Shown piece by piece: positions 7,703 through 11,366 of a stretch of DNA of 11,366 nucleotides. The notes below the pieces were generated by a model. That model did not search any database. It saw nothing but the letters and a program-made list of their open reading frames with translations, and was not told the origin of the DNA. The position numbers and the translations under genes were made by a program. Position 1 is the stretch's first letter, and the number at the start of each line of letters is the position of its first letter. The stretch is from an uncultured Lachnospiraceae bacterium (lineage in GTDB: Bacteria; Bacillota; Clostridia; Lachnospirales; Lachnospiraceae): the NCBI GenBank assembly GCA_910585905.1, contig CAJUID010000055.1, positions 1-11,366 on the forward strand, written 5' to 3'.

Positions 7703-7792
7703 TCTGCATCGCATTCTCCAATCAATCCCTATTTTAGAGCAAGCTTGTAACTTGTCTCTCAAATACACCCAATCTTTACAGATTGGCGCAAA

Positions 7793-7842
7793 AATAAAGA
7801 AGATATTCCAAGAGCCTAAGCCTTGGGAATATCTTCTTTATT
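7793..7842 (-). terminator. Long-stem intrinsic terminator of the coiled-coil gene
   Basis: A 50-base hairpin: AATAAAGAAGATATTCC (7793-7809) pairs perfectly with GGAATATCTTCTTTATT (7826-7842), and beyond a one-base bulge the stem continues as AAG/CTT toward the loop. On the - strand the 3' arm ends TTTATT and is followed by TTT, giving a T-rich tail. It begins 12 bases after the stop codon at 7855-7857. The stem is unusually long for a terminator, and the mirrored A/T ends mean it may also work on the + strand. Confidence 0.85.
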
Positions 7843-7854
7843 GTAAAAATCACC

Positions 7855-8931
7855 TTATATCGTAGCGTCAAATCCTTCCATTGCTACAACTGCTGCATCT
7901 ACACCGCCGCCTGTGTCAACCGGAAGGGTTATTGCCTCACCGCCCTCTGCTGCACCTGCCGCTTCTTCCTGCACACCCACAGAAACCAATCCCATAGCTG
8001 CAGCAACCATTTCATCAACCATCTGTTGGTCTCCAGTGGATAGCTTAATACCGTGGTTTTGCAAGACGCTAATACGCTGTCTCAAATATTCCATATCTGC
8101 ATCCATCAAATCCATATCCTCATCGCGACGGTTGCGGTTCTTTTTCTGCTTTTCGCGGCTTCTCAGTTCCTGCTGAAGCTGCTGCAGCTCCCTCTCAACC
8201 TTCTGGCGATTTGGCATACTTTTTACGGCGCTGTTTTTCTGCTTTTTCAGCGTTTCTTTGGCCTGGTTCCTCTTTGCCTGCTGCGCTTCACTCTTTATAT
8301 TGTTTACCTTTTTCCTAGCGGCACGAACCATCTTATACGCATGCTGCAATGCAATCTGGATTTCTCTGTCCTCATATTTGCCGCTTGCTGCCTGCCTGCG
8401 AACCAAACTAAGATTAACAGAAGCTGAACTCAGTGCATTGGCAGCCTGAGTCGTTGTCTTTGCTGCGCCAATTGAATTAGAAACTCTGCGGTAATTGTAA
8501 GAAAGCTTGCCTTTTTTATTTTTCTGCTGCTCTCTCTGCTTCTTTTGCTGTTCCCGCATCCTGTCTAACATCCTCTTTAGAGAATCTAAAATCCTCTCTG
8601 CCTCTTCCATTTTCTCGCGGGCTGGATCCTTCTCCTCTTTCTCTTCATCCTCTTCTTCAAAATCAAGCCCAAATTTTTCCATCTGCTGCCTGCGAAGATA
8701 CTCCTGAAACCATGCCGCACCCGCATTTGCCCGATCTGGACTTTCATACTGGACACTATCTTCCTGCCAGACATCTTCCATTCCAGTTTCACCTGCTTTT
8801 GCAGGTGCAGAGGCTCCATCCGCATTTCCCTTCTGCCGTGTCCCTGCAGCTCTGCGATTGTCCTGTACTCTGCTCTTATCCGCTGCCTGAGCCTGCTGAG
8901 CAGCGAATTCTACTGCACTTTTTACTGCCAT
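7855..8931 (-). CDS. Highly charged coiled-coil protein of unknown function, Lachnospiraceae type
   Basis: Function not recognised. The 358 residues have no signal peptide or membrane helix, so the protein is probably cytoplasmic. Visible regions: an Ala/Gln/Arg-rich, probably disordered N-terminus (1-60); an acidic run EEEDEEKEEKD (92-102); a basic, Gln-rich coiled coil (about 105-140); a central block (about 144-215) starting YNYRRVSNSIGAAKT, with SGKYEDREIQIALQHAYKM and ARKKV, which resembles a repeated domain I associate with uncharacterised Lachnospiraceae proteins; a second Lys/Gln coiled coil (215-265); a helix DADMEYLRQRISVL (277-290); and an Ala/Gly-rich tail. The ATG has AAGGAGGAG (8941-8949) 9 bases upstream. 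It appears monocistronic, with a perfect -10 box at 9048-9053 and its own strong terminator. A scaffold or nucleic-acid binding role would fit the charge pattern but is speculation. Confidence 0.85.
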   Translation of the reverse strand: MAVKSAVEFAAQQAQAADKSRVQDNRRAAGTRQKGNADGASAPAKAGETGMEDVWQEDSVQYESPDRANAGAAWFQEYLRRQQMEKFGLDFEEEDEEKEEKDPAREKMEEAERILDSLKRMLDRMREQQKKQREQQKNKKGKLSYNYRRVSNSIGAAKTTTQAANALSSASVNLSLVRRQAASGKYEDREIQIALQHAYKMVRAARKKVNNIKSEAQQAKRNQAKETLKKQKNSAVKSMPNRQKVERELQQLQQELRSREKQKKNRNRRDEDMDLMDADMEYLRQRISVLQNHGIKLSTGDQQMVDEMVAAAMGLVSVGVQEEAAGAAEGGEAITLPVDTGGGVDAAVVAMEGFDATI

Positions 8932-9047
8932 ATCTACTCACTCCTCCTTGAAATTAAGAACGATAACCATCATTCCTCATATTCCCTATTGATAGGAAAT
9001 CTGCAATGCGGTACAAATCCTTTTGTCCACAAACCATTCGTTTATCT

Positions 9048-9053
9048 ATTATA
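9048..9053 (-). promoter_or_regulatory. Candidate -10 box for the coiled-coil gene
   Basis: A perfect TATAAT on the - strand (ATTATA on +), about 115 bases before the ATG at 8931. No convincing -35 is present at normal spacing. The leader would contain a small hairpin (8982-8998, TTCC/GGAA arms with one bulge). The 327-bp gap between this gene and metG otherwise holds only the metG terminator module. Confidence 0.3.
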
Positions 9054-9148
9054 TCGGTAGATTCTTGCCTCTATATAACCGCAAAACGAAAATTCTTGCA
9101 TACTATTTATGGCCATTCCTCCCACTATGCAATAAATCCTCTTCCTGT

Positions 9149-9204
9149 AAAAAAGGGCACAAACTTCGCTTGTGCCCTGACAAAAAAGTCTCTGACTTTT
9201 TTGT
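9149..9204 (-). terminator. Two-hairpin terminator module downstream of metG (copy 1)
   Basis: In the - strand direction of reading, a first hairpin (9181-9203: CAAAAAAGTC pairs with GACTTTTTTG around three bases) is followed by a second (9155-9177: GGGCACAA pairs with TTGTGCCC around a 7-base GCGAAGT loop) and then six Ts (9154-9149). The second hairpin plus T-run is a textbook intrinsic terminator for metG, about 55 bases after its stop. The first hairpin is A/T-rich and could add to efficiency or protect the RNA end. The same two-hairpin arrangement recurs at 11312-11366. Confidence 0.85.
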
Positions 9205-9258
9205 TGGTGTACCACTACATTTGACGCAATTTCCTCTAAGTTAAAAAGTAAAGAAATA

Positions 9259-11244
9259 TTAGCAGATCTCTGCCCCGGCAGGCATTGGTTTTTCAGGCGC
9301 CATCAGTGCTAGGTTCCCCTCTGCATCCTCCGCACAGAGAAGCATTCCTTCTGATAACACGCCAGCCAATTTAGCCGGCTTCAAATTTACCAGCACCATG
9401 ACTTTTTTACCGACCATCTCCTCGGCAGAATAATACTGCTTGATGCCCGACACAATCTGTTTTACCTCACTTCCTACCTTAACCTGCGAACAGAGAAGCT
9501 TTTTAGATTTTTTCACCTCTTCGCAGGCAATAATTTCGCCAACCTGAAACTGCATTTTCATAAAATCATCAAATGTCACTTCTGGCTTTGCTTCAATGTC
9601 AATTACCTCCTCCTCTGACTCTCCAGACTCTGCCTTTGCCTCCGCAATCTGTTTCTGCTTAATCTCCTCTGCCTTTGCAAGAACTTCTTTTGAATCAAGA
9701 CGCATAAAGAGAATCTCTGGTGTTTCTGTTACCTTTGTCCCAGAAGCATACTTTCCAAACCGATCCATCTCATCCATGCTCCTTTTTTCAGCATGTAACT
9801 GAGCTAAGATTTTCTCTGTCGTATCCGGCATAAACGCCTCTAGCAGGCTTGCCCCAATGGTAATACTTTCTACTAGATTATATAAAACTGTAGACAGCCT
9901 GTCTTTCTTTGCCTCGTCTTTGCCCAGTACCCAAGGCTCTGTTTCATCAATATATTTGTTGCAGCGTTTAAATAGCGAAAATACCTCTGTAATAGCGTCT
10001 GCCACACGGAGCTGTTCCATCTTTTGGATGACATTCATTGGCACTTCTAAAACTTTTGCTTTTAAATCCTCATCAACCTCTTCTGCAACCCCCTTATCCG
10101 CAATTACTCCTCCAAGGTATTTATTGCTCATGGAAATTGTCCTGTTTACCAAGTTCCCAAGGACATTTGCCAGGTCCGAATTCATCCTCTCAACCATTAG
10201 CTCCCAGCTTATTACACCATCATTTTCAAATGGCATCTCATGAAGCACGAAATAGCGTACCGCATCAACTCCGAATAAATCCACTAAATCATCCGCATAA
10301 ATCACATTTCCCTTCGACTTGCTCATTTTGCCATCACCCTGAAGCAGCCACGGATGCCCAAAGATTTGTTTTGGCAATGGCAGATCCAGGGCCATTAACA
10401 TAACTGGCCAATAAATTGTATGGAAACGAAGGATGTCTTTTCCAATCAAGTGAAGGTCTGCCGGCCAGAATTTCTCATATAGGTTCTCCCCATCATCCAG
10501 CGTATGGTTTCCATCCAGGTCAAACCCCAAACCAGTTATATAGTTGCTTAATGCGTCAATCCAGACATACACAACATGATTTGGGTCAAAATCTACCGGA
10601 ATTCCCCACTTAAAAGAAGTTCTGGATACACACAAATCCTGAAGCCCTGGAAGAAGGAAATTATTCATCATCTCATTTTTACGGGACTCTGGCTGAATAA
10701 ATTCTGGATGGGTATTAATATGCTCAATCAACCGATCTGTATATTTGCTCAGCTTTAGGAAATACGCTTCTTCTTTGGCTGGCTGGCATTCCCTGCCGCA
10801 GTCTGGGCATTTGCCATCAACTAACTGCGATGGCGTAAAAAAGGACTCACAAGGTGTACAGTACATTCCTTCATAATGCCCCTTGTAGATATCACCCTTT
10901 TCATATAACTTTTTAAATATTTTCTGAACCTGCTTCTCATGATATTCATCCGTTGTGCGGATAAATTTATCATACGAAGTATTCATCATATCCCAAATTG
11001 TCTTGATCTGCCCAGACACATCATCCACAAATTGTTTTGGCGTAATACCTGCCTCTTCCGACTTTAATTCAATTTTCTGCCCATGCTCGTCTGTGCCAGT
11101 CTGGAAACGCACATCATATCCCTGCATCCTCTTAAAACGCACAATACTATCAGCAAGAACTGCCTCATACGTATTTCCGATATGCGGCTTACCAGAAGTG
11201 TAAGCAATTGCTGTCGTTAAATAAAATGTTTTCTTCTCTTCCAT
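9259..11244 (-). CDS. metG: Methionyl-tRNA synthetase with C-terminal tRNA-binding domain
   Basis: Class I aminoacyl-tRNA synthetase that charges tRNA-Met using ATP; essential and cytoplasmic. The Rossmann catalytic core carries the HIGH-type signature HIGN (21-24) and KMSKS (306-310). The connective insertion has one zinc site made by C129, C132, C146 and C149 (CTPC and CPDC). The helical anticodon-binding region runs about 340-520. A charged linker (about 530-558, KAESGESEEEVIDIEAK) joins it to an OB-fold tRNA-binding domain (about 560-661, with QVGEI, KVGSEVKQIVSGI and LVNLKPAKLAGVLSEGMLL). The length of 661 matches the dimeric Bacillus/Clostridium type. An AGGAGG (11253-11258) lies 8 bases before the ATG. 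It seems to be transcribed alone, between two copies of a two-hairpin terminator module. Only 122 bases of upstream sequence are available and no T-box or S-box motif was recognised there; a longer leader cannot be excluded. Confidence 0.97.
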   Translation of the reverse strand: MEEKKTFYLTTAIAYTSGKPHIGNTYEAVLADSIVRFKRMQGYDVRFQTGTDEHGQKIELKSEEAGITPKQFVDDVSGQIKTIWDMMNTSYDKFIRTTDEYHEKQVQKIFKKLYEKGDIYKGHYEGMYCTPCESFFTPSQLVDGKCPDCGRECQPAKEEAYFLKLSKYTDRLIEHINTHPEFIQPESRKNEMMNNFLLPGLQDLCVSRTSFKWGIPVDFDPNHVVYVWIDALSNYITGLGFDLDGNHTLDDGENLYEKFWPADLHLIGKDILRFHTIYWPVMLMALDLPLPKQIFGHPWLLQGDGKMSKSKGNVIYADDLVDLFGVDAVRYFVLHEMPFENDGVISWELMVERMNSDLANVLGNLVNRTISMSNKYLGGVIADKGVAEEVDEDLKAKVLEVPMNVIQKMEQLRVADAITEVFSLFKRCNKYIDETEPWVLGKDEAKKDRLSTVLYNLVESITIGASLLEAFMPDTTEKILAQLHAEKRSMDEMDRFGKYASGTKVTETPEILFMRLDSKEVLAKAEEIKQKQIAEAKAESGESEEEVIDIEAKPEVTFDDFMKMQFQVGEIIACEEVKKSKKLLCSQVKVGSEVKQIVSGIKQYYSAEEMVGKKVMVLVNLKPAKLAGVLSEGMLLCAEDAEGNLALMAPEKPMPAGAEIC

Positions 11245-11268
11245 AAAAGTAACCTCCTGATTAGAAAT

Positions 11269-11302
11269 TTAAAAAGGGCACTGCCTATGCTGCGGCAAAA
11301 TT
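11269..11302 (-). repeat. Possible decayed third copy of the terminator repeat
   Basis: The + strand reads TTAAAAAGGGCACTGCC here, sharing AAAAAGGGCAC with the intact modules at 9150-9160 and 11312-11322, but the second arm (TGTGCCC) is missing and no stable hairpin forms. It sits directly before the metG ribosome binding site. This could be a degenerate copy or chance similarity over 11 bases. Confidence 0.3.
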
Positions 11303-11311
11303 ACTATTATT

Positions 11312-11366
11312 AAAAAGGGCACAGACTTCGCTTGTGCCCTAGCAAAAATGCTAAAGCATTTTTGTT
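11312..11366 (-). terminator. Two-hairpin terminator module upstream of metG (copy 2)
   Basis: Same design as the module after metG. On the - strand, a first hairpin (11343-11364: CAAAAATGC pairs with GCATTTTTG around four bases) is followed by GGGCACAAGCGAAGTCTGTGCCC (as arms 11332-11339 and 11317-11324) and five Ts (11316-11312). It would end transcription of a - strand gene lying beyond the right edge of the window. Since it lies about 55 bases before the metG Shine-Dalgarno sequence, a role as an attenuator in the metG leader is possible but less likely, because an equivalent copy follows metG. Confidence 0.7.

Noticed and set aside
7913..8951. Open frames opposite the coiled-coil gene, including stretches rich in Phe, Cys and Ser
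   Set aside because: Complementary reading of Lys/Glu/Gln codons gives Phe/Leu/Ser-rich products automatically. The - strand gene has the ribosome binding site, start and terminator.
9596..11203. Open frames of 60-130 codons on the + strand inside metG
   Set aside because: They are antisense shadows of a clear metG gene; the translations are Ser/Leu/Pro/His-rich and carry no recognisable motif.
11245..11366. A T-box or S-box riboswitch in the metG leader
   Set aside because: In the 122 bases available I see no T-box sequence or S-box helices. The hairpin present matches a module also found after metG, so it reads as a terminator of the preceding gene.

Overview
The window looks like the chromosome of a low-to-moderate GC Firmicute of the Clostridia, most likely a gut Lachnospiraceae. 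This is inferred from strong AGGAGG-type ribosome binding sites, the amino-acid style of the proteins, a TTG start behind a perfect Shine-Dalgarno sequence, and a charged coiled-coil protein of a type I associate with that family. No sequence search was possible, so the taxonomy is a guess. There are seven confident genes: four on the + strand on the left and three on the - strand on the right, meeting tail to tail near 4.3 kb. No tRNA, rRNA, CRISPR array, insertion sequence or prophage gene was seen.

Left region (1-414, no intact gene). It holds a GC-rich hairpin repeat (63-121), a 38-codon protein-like remnant on the - strand (200-316), and a plausible promoter (363-390) for the operon that follows. 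The + strand operon (415-4269) encodes an OmpR-type response regulator, its HAMP/HisKA sensor kinase, an unrecognised single-pass membrane protein whose start overlaps the kinase gene, and a membrane-anchored M15 (VanY-type) D,D-carboxypeptidase. The first three genes are tightly packed. The fourth follows after 76 bp, and the run ends in an intrinsic terminator at 4321-4352. Together they read as a cell-envelope sensing and peptidoglycan-trimming module.

Centre (4351-7854). A complete 1054-residue GH2 beta-galactosidase gene lies on the - strand. A -10 box and a 21-bp palindrome lie just upstream of it, so it may be repressor-controlled. No lactose transporter or regulator is within the window. 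The 339-bp gap behind its start also carries a second copy of the left-hand GC-rich repeat and the long terminator of the next gene.

Right (7855-11366). A 358-residue, highly charged coiled-coil protein of unknown function and methionyl-tRNA synthetase (metG) are both on the - strand, each apparently transcribed alone. metG is bracketed by two copies of a two-hairpin terminator module whose stems differ by compensating changes, plus what may be a decayed third copy beside its own ribosome binding site.
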